Assembly (NCBI GenBank): GCA_946408025.1
Contig: CAMJQJ010000016.1
Coordinates: forward strand, 1-32,195
Origin: an uncultured Faecalitalea sp.
GTDB taxonomy: Bacteria; Bacillota_I; Bacilli_A; Erysipelotrichales; Erysipelotrichaceae
Length of the DNA: 32,195 nucleotides
Direction: 5' to 3'
The translations under genes were made by a program, and so were the position numbers. How positions within the stretch are numbered: position 1 is the first letter of the stretch; every line of letters begins with the position of its first letter. The notes under the pieces were generated by a model that was not told where the DNA came from, ran no database searches, and was given only the letters and a program-made list of their open reading frames with translations. Of this stretch, positions 15,609-24,259 are shown in pieces.

Positions 15609-15610
15609 AT
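15587..15610 (+). repeat. Tandem 12-base repeat over promoter
   Basis: TTTGTATAATAT occurs twice head to tail. Each copy contains a -10-like TATAAT, so copy number could shift promoter spacing. Confidence 0.85.
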
Positions 15611-15634
15611 TCGCATTGTGAAAGAAGGGATTTT

Positions 15635-16183
15635 ATGAAGATATATTGGGAACTAATCAAATCTTTTGTGAAAATCGGTGCATTTACTTTTGGCGGTGGC
15701 TATGCAATGTTGCCTCTACTACAAAGAGAAATTGTTGAAAATCATCATTGGTGTACTGAAGAGGAATTAATGGATTACTTTGCGGTAGGACAGTGTACTC
15801 CAGGAGTCATTGCAGTTAACACAGCAACTTTTATTGGATATAACTTAAAAGGCGTTTTAGGGGGAATCATCGCAACACTTGCCATTGTGTTTCCTTCCAT
15901 CGTAATTATCCTATTAATTGCAAGCTTATTACAAAATTTCTCTGATATTGCCATTGTTCAACATGCATTGTCAGGAATTCGAATTGCTGTTTGTGTATTG
16001 ATCTTAAATGCTATCATCAAATTATTTAAAAGTGGAATCAAGGATTATATTGGCATCATTATTTTTGTCTTTGCCCTTATTTCAACTTATCTTAACATTC
16101 TCCCTACCATTGCCATCGTTATTTTGTCTGCTATGGCAGGAATTATCATTCAGCTTCTAAAAGCTAGAAAGGAGAATGTATGA
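15635..16183 (+). CDS. Chromate transporter family protein, N-half subunit
   Basis: 182-residue short-chain CHR protein, corresponding to one half of a full ChrA. Seen: FTFGGGYAMLPLLQREIVE near residues 17-35, GQCTPGVIAVNTATFIGY near 52-69, then four hydrophobic helices. Short CHR proteins act as pairs encoded side by side, as here. AAGAAGGG precedes the start. The transported anion may be chromate or another oxyanion or sulfate; the name reflects homology. ATGA overlap with the next gene indicates coupling. Confidence 0.88.
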   Translation: MKIYWELIKSFVKIGAFTFGGGYAMLPLLQREIVENHHWCTEEELMDYFAVGQCTPGVIAVNTATFIGYNLKGVLGGIIATLAIVFPSIVIILLIASLLQNFSDIAIVQHALSGIRIAVCVLILNAIIKLFKSGIKDYIGIIIFVFALISTYLNILPTIAIVILSAMAGIIIQLLKARKENV

Positions 16184-16734
16184 CTTGGATCTTATTATTT
16201 TGGGAATTCTTTAAGACTGGACTATTCGCTTTAGGTGGTGGTCTTGCCACAATCCCTTTCCTTTATGATTTAATTGACAAATACCATTGGTTCACAACCG
16301 AAATGTTAATGAACATGATTGCGATAAGTGAATCAACTCCTGGTGCCATGGGTGTAAACATGGCTACATATGTAGGATACTATACTACCCATTCTTTATT
16401 AGGGGGAGTCATAACAACCTTAGGACTTGTTCTACCAAGTATCATAATCATTTGTATCGTTGCACAATTTCTAAAAAAGTTCAAAGAAAGCAAATACGTA
16501 CAAAACGCTTTTTATGGTCTTCGACCTGCTGTCTGTGCCATGATTGCTAGCGCTGGTTTATCCGTTTTTGCAACCACTATGTTCATAAACGGAGATTGGA
16601 ATATAAATAACTTTCAATATTTTCCATTTATATTATTTCTTATTGGATTGGCCTTCACACAACGGTTTAAAAAATTACATCCTATTGCGATAATCTGTAT
16701 TTTTGCGATTTGCGGAATATGTTTTCAATTATAA
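16180..16734 (+). CDS. Chromate transporter family protein, C-half subunit
   Basis: 184-residue partner of the preceding short CHR protein: FALGGGLATIPFLYDLIDKYHWF at the N-terminus, ESTPGAMGVNMATYVGY in the middle, and a hydrophobic C-half. The two paralogous halves are expected to form a heterodimer, probably in opposite membrane orientations. The AAGGAG ribosome site lies in the end of the upstream gene. No clear terminator follows. Confidence 0.88.
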   Translation: MTWILLFWEFFKTGLFALGGGLATIPFLYDLIDKYHWFTTEMLMNMIAISESTPGAMGVNMATYVGYYTTHSLLGGVITTLGLVLPSIIIICIVAQFLKKFKESKYVQNAFYGLRPAVCAMIASAGLSVFATTMFINGDWNINNFQYFPFILFLIGLAFTQRFKKLHPIAIICIFAICGICFQL

Positions 16735-16748
16735 ATTCTAAAAAATAC

Positions 16749-16777
16749 TTACCAAATCAACATTGTCACTTTATAAT
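16749..16777 (+). promoter_or_regulatory. Promoter of YczE-like gene
   Basis: -35 TTACCA (16749-16754), 17-base spacer, -10 TATAAT (16772-16777). It implies a leader of about 115 bases. Confidence 0.5.
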
Positions 16778-16860
16778 ATAAGTCGCTAAATAGATAATTC
16801 CATTATATCATTACTCTTAATTGATATTTTGTTTCAAATAAGTAATAGAAAGGATAAAAA

Positions 16861-16886
16861 ATACCAAAATCGAACAATTTTGATAT
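16861..16886 (+). other. Leader hairpin before YczE-like gene
   Basis: ATACCAAAAT and ATTTTGATAT form nine of ten pairs around a six-base loop, ending just before the AGGTG ribosome site. It could affect translation; there is no T-tract. Nothing else is recognised in the 164-base gap 16735-16898 apart from the promoter. Confidence 0.35.
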
Positions 16887-16898
16887 TTAGGTGATTAA

Positions 16899-17606
16899 AT
16901 GAAAAAAGAAAATGTATATAGAACGGTTTTTTATATTGCTGGTTTATTGATCTTAGCTCTAGGGCTAACATTAAACACAAAAGCAGGACTCGGGGTATCT
17001 CCTATCATTTCCGTTCCCTATACCTTTTCTCAAATCTTTGATTTGAATTTTGGTAATGCAACTCTTGTATTTTATTGTATCTTTGTCTTTATTGAATTAA
17101 CGCTTCATTTTATCCGCCGAAATTCTAATTCTTTGAACAAGAAAAACTTTAGATTAATTTTATTTATGGATATTCTTCAAATTCCTCTAAGCATCGTATT
17201 TACGCGATTTATGAATCTTTTTTCAAATTTATTTCCTAATTTTGCATCTAATTCAACAAACCCAGAACAATTTTCGATACAACTATTTGTTCTTATCATT
17301 GCAATCCTTTGCACTGGTATCGGTGCTTCATTATCCCTATCTATGCGTTTTATCCCTAATCCTGGAGATGGCATTGTTCAAACATTAGCTGATTGTGTAA
17401 ATCAAACTGTGGGAACGACAAAAAACTGTTTCGACCTTCTAAATATATCTATCACAATAACGGTAGGATTTCTTTTGGCCGGGCATCTAACTGGTGTCGG
17501 TATTGGAACTTTAATTGCAGTAATTGGTGTTGGAAGAACAATTGCAATTTTCCAACATTTTACGCAAAATAAAATAAATTCACTAACTGGTTTATCTAAT
17601 ATATAA
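16899..17606 (+). CDS. YczE/YyaS/YitT-type membrane protein
   Basis: 235-residue protein with five or six membrane helices. The N-terminus LGLTLNTKAGLGVSPIISVPYTFSQI and the later ASLSLSMRFIPNPGDGIVQTLAD are typical of the YczE-like family (AGLG.SP and PGDG motifs). Function of the family is unknown; some members neighbour membrane-transport or antibiotic genes. A weak AGGTGAT ribosome site precedes the ATG. It lies alone, with its own promoter and a strong terminator. Confidence 0.8.
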   Translation: MKKENVYRTVFYIAGLLILALGLTLNTKAGLGVSPIISVPYTFSQIFDLNFGNATLVFYCIFVFIELTLHFIRRNSNSLNKKNFRLILFMDILQIPLSIVFTRFMNLFSNLFPNFASNSTNPEQFSIQLFVLIIAILCTGIGASLSLSMRFIPNPGDGIVQTLADCVNQTVGTTKNCFDLLNISITITVGFLLAGHLTGVGIGTLIAVIGVGRTIAIFQHFTQNKINSLTGLSNI

Positions 17607-17630
17607 AAAGTCCTGATTTCAGGACTTTTT
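17605..17630 (+). terminator. Terminator of YczE-like gene
   Basis: AAAAAGTCCTG-ATTT-CAGGACTTTTT, eleven-pair perfect stem with a run of five Ts, beginning in the stop codon. Confidence 0.92.
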
Positions 17631-17639
17631 AATTATCTT

Positions 17640-17668
17640 TTGTATCAAGCTACCACAAAAGTTATAAT
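17640..17668 (+). promoter_or_regulatory. nagA promoter
   Basis: -35 TTGTAT (17640-17645), 17-base spacer, -10 TATAAT (17663-17668). Confidence 0.72.
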
Positions 17669-17711
17669 ACAAGTAGCAAAAATTCTGTATAAGATAAAGA
17701 AAGGATTCTCT

Positions 17712-18854
17712 ATGCGTACTTGTATTGGAAACGGAAAAATATTTGTTAATAAGGACCTTACACTCCCAAAAGGTTATGTTTTAATTGAAGATGGCATCAT
17801 CACTTATTGTGGACAAGAAAAGCCAAAATGCTCTTTCGATAAATATATCGATGCCTTAGGAAATCATATCTGTCCCGCACTTATAGACACACATACTCAC
17901 GGAATTGGGGGATATGACTTTAATACATGCTCTTTAGAAAACTTTGAGGAAATAGAAAAATTAGAATATAAAGAAGGCGTAGGCTCTTTATTTTGCAGCT
18001 TAGTTCCTGAAACGCACGAACGTTTAATTGAGCTTTTAAAAATGTATGATACTTGTAAATCTTCATTACTAGGTGGCATTCATTTGGAAGGTCCTTTTTT
18101 AAACCTTTCAAAAAAAGCTGTTATGAAAGAAGAAATGTTACAAAGCCCACATTATGATCATTTTAAAGAATATATCAATAGAACGACAAAATTGAAATCT
18201 ATGACATATGCATGTGAGCTAGATACCAATCATCAACTTTTACAACAAGGAATTGAAGCCGGCATAATCATGAACATAGGACATAGTGATGCAACATGTC
18301 AACAAGTCCTGGAGGCAGAAAAACATGGTGCGAAAGGTGTTACACATTTATATAATGCCATGTCCCAACACGAACATAGAAATCCCGGCGTTGTAACAGG
18401 CGCTTTTGTAAGTGATGGATTAATTTGTGAACTAATAGCCGATGGATTTCATGTACACCCAGATGTAATTAAAGCGACTTATAAAGTGTTAGGTAAAGAT
18501 CGAATCATCTTAGTCAGCGATGCAAATCCATTCAAGTCAGCTAAAGAAGGCGACTATATTTTTAGTGGAAAAAACATTCATGTCACGAAAGATAAAGCTT
18601 TAGTAAAAGAGACAGGAAGAATTGCCGGCAGTACATTAAAAATGAATGTTGCCTGTCAAAATATGATGAAATATTGTCATTGTAGTATATCTGATGTACT
18701 TAATATGGCGGCTTTTCTTCCAGGAAATTATTATGAATTAAATCGCGGTAGCTTAGAAAAAGGAAAGATTGGAGATATCATAATCATAAATGATTCGTTT
18801 GATATTCTTTCAATGTATAAAGACGAAACTTTTTATAACTACGAATTAATTTAG
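17712..18854 (+). CDS. nagA: N-acetylglucosamine-6-phosphate deacetylase
   Basis: Amidohydrolase that makes glucosamine-6-phosphate from GlcNAc-6-phosphate, feeding amino-sugar catabolism and cell-wall recycling. The protein has 380 residues. Metal and substrate residues seen: HTH at 61-63, Glu126 in GIHLEGPFL, His191 in NIGHSDA, His212 in THLYNAM, and catalytic Asp270 in LVSDA. The start at 17712 has AAAGGA eight bases upstream; a frame opening at 17640 begins at the -35 element and is excluded. nagB is not adjacent, so this gene is probably a single unit. The stop lies three bases from the convergent redox-protein gene. Confidence 0.93.
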   Translation: MRTCIGNGKIFVNKDLTLPKGYVLIEDGIITYCGQEKPKCSFDKYIDALGNHICPALIDTHTHGIGGYDFNTCSLENFEEIEKLEYKEGVGSLFCSLVPETHERLIELLKMYDTCKSSLLGGIHLEGPFLNLSKKAVMKEEMLQSPHYDHFKEYINRTTKLKSMTYACELDTNHQLLQQGIEAGIIMNIGHSDATCQQVLEAEKHGAKGVTHLYNAMSQHEHRNPGVVTGAFVSDGLICELIADGFHVHPDVIKATYKVLGKDRIILVSDANPFKSAKEGDYIFSGKNIHVTKDKALVKETGRIAGSTLKMNVACQNMMKYCHCSISDVLNMAAFLPGNYYELNRGSLEKGKIGDIIIINDSFDILSMYKDETFYNYELI

Positions 18855-18857
18855 TTC

Positions 18858-19619
18858 TTAGATAAACAACTCATTCTCTTTTCTATCTGAACAAACCTTT
18901 TTTAACATCGCACTTGCCGCTTTATATTTAACAATATGGATGCTTCTAGCCAAATAAGGACATACAGATATACAACGCATGCAAGAAATGCATTTATCCT
19001 TATCTATTTTTGATGGATCATTAAAATCAATGGCCTGCATAGGGCATTCGGTAGCACAAACTTTGCAATTTACACATTTCTTTGTGGGTTTTGGAACCAA
19101 ACCACTAAGCTTTGATACCTTATATGGTCGATTCCCCGGAATTTGTGGTTTTGACATATCTTTCTCTTCTAGCTTTTTCTTAATTGCTTTTGTAAAAGCT
19201 ATCAATTGGTCTTTATCTTGTGTATCTGGTCTTCCACTTGCGTATTGTCTAACAATAGAATGTTCAGCAATTGCAGAAATCGCCGCAACCGTTTTGAACC
19301 CAGCTTTATCTGCCAAATCTTCTAACTCTGCTAAAGTATCCTCATAAGCTCGATTTCCATATACACATACTAAAATTGCCCTAGCTCCATTCCCTTGAAT
19401 CAAAGAAAGTCTTTCAGACACCACAGATGGGACCCTTCCACCATATGACGGAACGGAAATAACCGCAACATCATCTTTCGTTAGTTGGTTTTTATCTAGT
19501 GTAGAATTTCTTTTTAACATGTTTAGTGTAATAACTTTCTTATTTAATTCATTAGCAACGATTTTCGCTACTTTTTCAGTTCCACCAGTGGGACTGAAAA
19601 CAATTTCAAATATCTTCAT
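18858..19619 (-). CDS. EFR1-type flavodoxin/ferredoxin fusion protein
   Basis: 253 residues. The N-terminal flavodoxin-like domain has FSPTGGTEKVA (8-18), an FMN phosphate loop, and SVPSYGGRVP (55-64). The C-terminus has two [4Fe-4S] ferredoxin motifs, CVNCKVCATECP (Cys182, 185, 188, 192) and CISCMRCISVCP (Cys210, 213, 216, 220). Such EFR1 proteins move low-potential electrons in anaerobes; the partner is unknown. AAGGAG precedes the ATG at 19619. No adjacent gene shows a clear functional tie. Confidence 0.87.
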   Translation of the reverse strand: MKIFEIVFSPTGGTEKVAKIVANELNKKVITLNMLKRNSTLDKNQLTKDDVAVISVPSYGGRVPSVVSERLSLIQGNGARAILVCVYGNRAYEDTLAELEDLADKAGFKTVAAISAIAEHSIVRQYASGRPDTQDKDQLIAFTKAIKKKLEEKDMSKPQIPGNRPYKVSKLSGLVPKPTKKCVNCKVCATECPMQAIDFNDPSKIDKDKCISCMRCISVCPYLARSIHIVKYKAASAMLKKVCSDRKENELFI

Positions 19620-19694
19620 ATCTCGTTCTCCTTACATAGTTTAATCATCATATACCAAATTAATATATTAATCCATTTTATTCAGCATTTTCTT

Positions 19695-19732
19695 AAAAAA
19701 GGTATTGGCTATTTTTATAGCTAATACCTTTT
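19695..19732 (-). terminator. Terminator of MMPL/coiled-coil operon
   Basis: AAAAGGTATTAGCT / AGCCAATACCTTTTTT stem with a G-T pair and a short A/T loop, followed by T-run on the minus strand. Confidence 0.85.
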
Positions 19733-19744
19733 AGTTTTAAATTT

Positions 19745-22057
19745 TTAATTAGAACTTGTTACTTTAAAAATATATTGGGTAGAATTAGTAGCCTCTTTAG
19801 GGGCTCCACTAAAAGAAGAATACTTTTTATTCAGGGAATCAATCTGCTGAGCTAATTCATTTAGCTTGTTAAGTTCTTCTGATGCAATAGCTAGAGAGCC
19901 TAGACCCTCTTCATTAAATGTTGACTGACCATTTACAAGCTGGTCTGCCCCATCTTCTAATTCATCAAATGCCTTTTGCAAGCTTATCAATCCACTGCTC
20001 ATTTCAGAAAAATTATTCTTTTGGGCTTCCAGTTGTTCTGCCCCTTGATCTAACGCTTTTGACCCTTCTAATAATTCACTGTTATAGCTAACTAAAGTCT
20101 CACTACCTTCATTCAATTGATCGATCCCTTTCATGGATTCTTCATATAATACATTCAATCCTTGATCTAGCTGTTCACAACCTTGGCTCAAACTCTTTGA
20201 ACCAGCCTCTAATTGTTTTACGCTCTGTTGCAACGTTGAAATTATAGATTCAGGATCTTCCGGCAAACGATTTACGACAGTATTTAAATAGGCATCTAAT
20301 GTATTTAATGTTTCTTTTGACTGTATGATATCATTTTCTAACTGTGGTAAAACCTTATTACTTTCTGCTAAAATATCATTCATTTTAGAAATAGAATCTG
20401 ATAATGTTTTCAAAGATAGTTCTAATGATTGAGAATCAATAGGTTCTAAAGATGATAAGTTTGAATAATCTACCGTTAAAGTGGATGCTTCTATTTTTTC
20501 AGATTCAATTGCTTCAATTTGTTCTTGAAGCTTTGCCCTTAATGTTTCATCCTCTGTACTTTGCTGCACCTGCTGTAATGCCACAATGGTTTCATCTAGT
20601 TTTTCATTTGTTGTTTGAGCGGCTTGATTTAATGCATCATTTGCTCTTTGCATTTGATTGCGATATGAATCAATGATCTGATTGTTCTGACTTACCTTCT
20701 CGTTGTTCGTCTCAATTACTTTGTTATATTCTTGCACAGCATTAACAAATTCCGTTTTAACTTGATTCAAACTTTCCATTGAATTATTTATTAAATCTAT
20801 AGAGTTACTCATTTCAGTCATGATTGCTGAGTCTTTTTGTATCGTTTTTTCCATTTGATCCAGTTGTTGTTTGCTGTTCAAAATAATATTGCTTATTTCA
20901 TCTATTGTTTCAGGATCTAAGCTCGATATTTTTGAATTAATTTGTTCAATACCTGATTGTAGTTTTTGTGCACCTATATGTAAATTTTGAGTTCCATCAC
21001 CCACATCTTTTATTCCCTTAGGAACTGAATATAATTGTTTATTTCCTTTATCTATTGCTTCTACTCCAGAAGTGTATTCGTTCAGTGCATTGTATAAACT
21101 TGTTGTTCCTTCATGCATCAACACTGATGATTGAGCCAAATTTTCAATTTGTGGATAAGCTGAAGTTAATGGTTGCGATTCTTGATTCATTAAATGGATA
21201 CCTTCTTGTAAAGCCTTGGAACCATTTAATAATTGATCTCCTGCACTCATCAATGATTGGATCCCAGAAGTTACAGAAGAAGATTCAAATAAATTCTCAA
21301 AAGGTATTTCGTTGCTCATTCCTATAAAAAATGAATCCAGAGAAAAGTTTTCTACATCAGCTTCGATACTGGTTTCTTCGACAAGTGAAAATTTATCCGT
21401 CAATGTGTGCAAACCCATTTCATCTAAAGTTTGTTTTAATCCCGGCACACTTGCAAAAACATATGCTTCATGACTGCCATCATTAATAACTCTACCATTG
21501 TTTCCTTCTACATTTTTTACAGTTTCGTTGTCCAAGATCATACCTGCTGCACATAAAAAACTAGGATGAATTGTTACCGGTTGATTTTGTATCATAACAG
21601 TCTGTGAAACATTAGGTTTCATATTTATCTTTATAGATAAATGTCCAGTTTTTCCCTGCAATTTATCTGCTGTTATTTCTTTACCATCAAGATAATATTT
21701 GATTTCAAAATTTACAGGTAATTTTTTATGACAATCTCCTTGATAATAAATATCAGTATCTTCTGTATTCCACGTATACAAATTGCCATTCACTTTTGGC
21801 TCCACATTTGACTCCACATTTTCAACATTTGAAAGATCAAGAATTTCCTGAATATTCCTTAATCCATCTTCATCATGAAGCCAACTTGAAACAATGGTCT
21901 TTGAAACAGTACCATCTCCATCTAATAAAGTATATACAGTCTCTTTTTTTTCGGTTGGATTTTCATTTTGCTCCTCAGCGTATATCGGTGTACATAATGG
22001 AACTTGCATTGAAGCAATTAAGCAAATACTAATTACATTTTTAATTTTTCTATTCAT
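19745..22057 (-). CDS. Secreted coiled-coil protein with Leu-x-x-Gly heptad repeats, MMPL partner
   Basis: 770 residues. A signal peptide (hydrophobic 8-24, likely cleavage after IYA at 27) leads to a 230-residue beta-type domain opening with KETVYTLLDGDGTVSKTIVSSWL. Then come two sets of x-x-x-Leu-x-x-Gly heptads (about 266-290, 317-372, and again about 620-720, e.g. LEAGSKSLSQGCEQLDQG) around a long helical region rich in Gln, Asn and Ser. There is no C-terminal membrane helix or sortase motif, so it is probably released or held by its partner. The ATG lies eight bases inside the end of the MMPL gene, with GGAGG upstream. YhgE-like proteins carry similar heptads, but have membrane anchors. 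Confidence 0.78.
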   Translation of the reverse strand: MNRKIKNVISICLIASMQVPLCTPIYAEEQNENPTEKKETVYTLLDGDGTVSKTIVSSWLHDEDGLRNIQEILDLSNVENVESNVEPKVNGNLYTWNTEDTDIYYQGDCHKKLPVNFEIKYYLDGKEITADKLQGKTGHLSIKINMKPNVSQTVMIQNQPVTIHPSFLCAAGMILDNETVKNVEGNNGRVINDGSHEAYVFASVPGLKQTLDEMGLHTLTDKFSLVEETSIEADVENFSLDSFFIGMSNEIPFENLFESSSVTSGIQSLMSAGDQLLNGSKALQEGIHLMNQESQPLTSAYPQIENLAQSSVLMHEGTTSLYNALNEYTSGVEAIDKGNKQLYSVPKGIKDVGDGTQNLHIGAQKLQSGIEQINSKISSLDPETIDEISNIILNSKQQLDQMEKTIQKDSAIMTEMSNSIDLINNSMESLNQVKTEFVNAVQEYNKVIETNNEKVSQNNQIIDSYRNQMQRANDALNQAAQTTNEKLDETIVALQQVQQSTEDETLRAKLQEQIEAIESEKIEASTLTVDYSNLSSLEPIDSQSLELSLKTLSDSISKMNDILAESNKVLPQLENDIIQSKETLNTLDAYLNTVVNRLPEDPESIISTLQQSVKQLEAGSKSLSQGCEQLDQGLNVLYEESMKGIDQLNEGSETLVSYNSELLEGSKALDQGAEQLEAQKNNFSEMSSGLISLQKAFDELEDGADQLVNGQSTFNEEGLGSLAIASEELNKLNELAQQIDSLNKKYSSFSGAPKEATNSTQYIFKVTSSN

Positions 22058-24113
22058 AACGTGATCCTCCTTTTTTCATCTTTATTTTGTTTTCTAATAA
22101 CAACATACTAGGAAGCACAAATAAAATACTAATAACAGAAATGATTGCTCCACGTGCTAGAAGCGTACATAAACTAGAAATTAAATCCATTTGCGAAATA
22201 AAAGACACACCTATACATGCTGCAAAGAAAGATAATCCACTTGTAATGATAGACGGAGCACTTTTACCAATTGCCGTCCGAACAGCCTCATTCATGTTTC
22301 TATTTTTTCGATATTCCTCTTGCACTCGAGTTGTCAATAAAATCGCATAATCAACACAGGCACCTAATTGAATCGTTCCAATAACAATACCTGCAATAAA
22401 TGGTAAAGTTGTCTGGGTAAAAAATGGAATAGCCATGTTAACTGTTATCGCAAGTTCAATTGCACAAACCAGCATTATTGGTAAAGAAATAGAATGAAAA
22501 GTAATTAAGATAATAATAAATATTGCTAAAATAGAGATAATATTAACTACCTTAAAATCTTGATTAGCTGTTGTTATTAAATCTTTTGTCAATGCTCCTT
22601 CTCCTGTTATGAGAGCTTTTTTATCATATTTATGCAATATTTCATGTAATTGATCGATCTGTGTATTTTCATCTTCTGTAGCAGCGTGATAATCACTATT
22701 CGCAATAATTAATTGATATCCATTATTATTAAATATTTCTTTTATAGCTTCCGGTTCAAATGAAGTTGGGAATAATCCACCTGCAAATTCATCATACGAT
22801 AATACAGTCTCAATCCCTTTCACCTGTTTTATCTCTTTGACCAAAGATTTCATTTCTTTATGTTCTAGATCTTGACCAACCAATATAAAATGTGTGGTAT
22901 TCATATCAAAACGTTCTTTAAGTTCTTGTGTTCCTTGCATACTATAAAGAGAAGAAGGTAATGAAGCCGTCAAATCGTAATACTGCGAAACTTGAGTTTG
23001 AAAATAGCACATAGGCATAAAAATACAAACAGCCGCTATGCAGAGTGCTTTAGCATGAGCAACGATCCAAGAAGGAATTAGGTGCCATTCTTTGATCAAA
23101 ACACGATGTGTATATTTTTCGATCAAGCCATCAAAGCGCATCAACATGCTTGGCAATATAAAGATCGTGCATAATACACCCAACACGACGCCTTTAGCCA
23201 TGACAATACCGATATCTGATCCTAATTTTAGCTGCATAAAACATAAAGTTAAAAAACCTGCAATAGTAGTAACAGAACTAGAAGTAATAGATTTAAATGT
23301 TGCGACTATAGCTTTTTCCATTGCTTCTTCGTTTCCATTTTTTGACTTCACTTTTTCCTCCTGATAACGATGCAGTAAAAAAATTGAATAATCCATCGTT
23401 ACGGCTAATTGTAATATTGCTGCCAATGCTTGGGTAATATATGAAATCTCATGTAAGAAAAAATTGCTTCCAAAATTATAGATAATTGGAAAAGCTATTC
23501 CTATCATGAAAATAATCGGTGCTATAGTTGACTCCAACCCCAAATATAAAATCACCAAACTTAAGATGACCGCAATAACTATATAGCGCTTCATCTCTGT
23601 ATTTGCCAAATCTTTGGTATCTTCTGCTATTGCACTCATACCAGCTAAATAACAATTTTCTGGTGATATCTTTTTGATTCGGGAAATTGCATTCATTGTT
23701 TTTTGAGAAGCTGTATCTTCATCAAAGGTAATAATAAATATCGTTGCATCTTTATCATATAGTTGCTCTTGTACTTTATCCGGTAACATTTCTTTCGGAT
23801 ACGAAAGATCAATCAAATCATCTTTCCACAAAGCATCTTTAACACCATCAATTTTTTCTATCTCTTGTTTAAAAGATGAAACTTCTTTATCAGTTAATTT
23901 GTTTGTCACCATGATTCCAGTACTAGCCAAATTAAAATCCTCATCTAAGATTTTTTGTCCTTTCATAGATTCACAATCCGATGGCAGGTAAGAAAGAATA
24001 TCATAATTGATATTTGTATTCATGTAACCAATAATACTGGGAATCAAAAGAAGTACTGCAATCAACAATATCTTGTTTCTGTACTTCACTATAAACTTAG
24101 ATATCTTTTCCAT
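22050..24113 (-). CDS. MMPL/RND-family exporter
   Basis: 687-residue RND-type membrane transporter with two repeats. Each repeat has one helix, an outside domain, and a bundle of five more. The sixth-helix region carries the proton-relay-type TMDYSIFLLHRYQEE and, in the second half, GACVDYAILLTTRVQEEYR. It probably exports a lipid, peptide or toxic compound. The start at 24113 is chosen for AAAGGAG upstream; an ATG at 24188 lies upstream of the promoter and is excluded. It overlaps the secreted coiled-coil gene by 8 bases, so the two are made together. Divergent from a TetR regulator. Confidence 0.9.
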   Translation of the reverse strand: MEKISKFIVKYRNKILLIAVLLLIPSIIGYMNTNINYDILSYLPSDCESMKGQKILDEDFNLASTGIMVTNKLTDKEVSSFKQEIEKIDGVKDALWKDDLIDLSYPKEMLPDKVQEQLYDKDATIFIITFDEDTASQKTMNAISRIKKISPENCYLAGMSAIAEDTKDLANTEMKRYIVIAVILSLVILYLGLESTIAPIIFMIGIAFPIIYNFGSNFFLHEISYITQALAAILQLAVTMDYSIFLLHRYQEEKVKSKNGNEEAMEKAIVATFKSITSSSVTTIAGFLTLCFMQLKLGSDIGIVMAKGVVLGVLCTIFILPSMLMRFDGLIEKYTHRVLIKEWHLIPSWIVAHAKALCIAAVCIFMPMCYFQTQVSQYYDLTASLPSSLYSMQGTQELKERFDMNTTHFILVGQDLEHKEMKSLVKEIKQVKGIETVLSYDEFAGGLFPTSFEPEAIKEIFNNNGYQLIIANSDYHAATEDENTQIDQLHEILHKYDKKALITGEGALTKDLITTANQDFKVVNIISILAIFIIILITFHSISLPIMLVCAIELAITVNMAIPFFTQTTLPFIAGIVIGTIQLGACVDYAILLTTRVQEEYRKNRNMNEAVRTAIGKSAPSIITSGLSFFAACIGVSFISQMDLISSLCTLLARGAIISVISILFVLPSMLLLENKIKMKKGGSRYE

Positions 24114-24138
24114 ATTCAAACTCCTTTCAATAGAGACG

Positions 24139-24167
24139 AGTATATTCCTAAACTGACCATTAGTCAA
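24139..24167 (-). promoter_or_regulatory. MMPL operon promoter
   Basis: -35 TTGACT (24162-24167), 17-base spacer, -10 TATACT (24139-24144). A TGAC/GTCA palindrome covers the -35 and part of the spacer. Confidence 0.82.
24154..24166. promoter_or_regulatory. Putative TetR-family operator
   Basis: TGAC-N5-GTCA inverted repeat lying on the MMPL promoter. Arms are only four bases, so the site needs experiment, but its place fits repression by the divergent TetR protein. Confidence 0.5.
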
Positions 24168-24259
24168 TATTTTAATTATATTTTTCAATTAAGTTAATTT
24201 TTAAGGTGTTTTTATTGAACTATAAGTCATTTTTTATTAAAATATTTATGGTGATATCA

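Noticed and set aside
24206-24259. Upstream GTG start for TetR protein
   Set aside because: No ribosome site, and the added residues are hydrophobic and unlike TetR N-termini.
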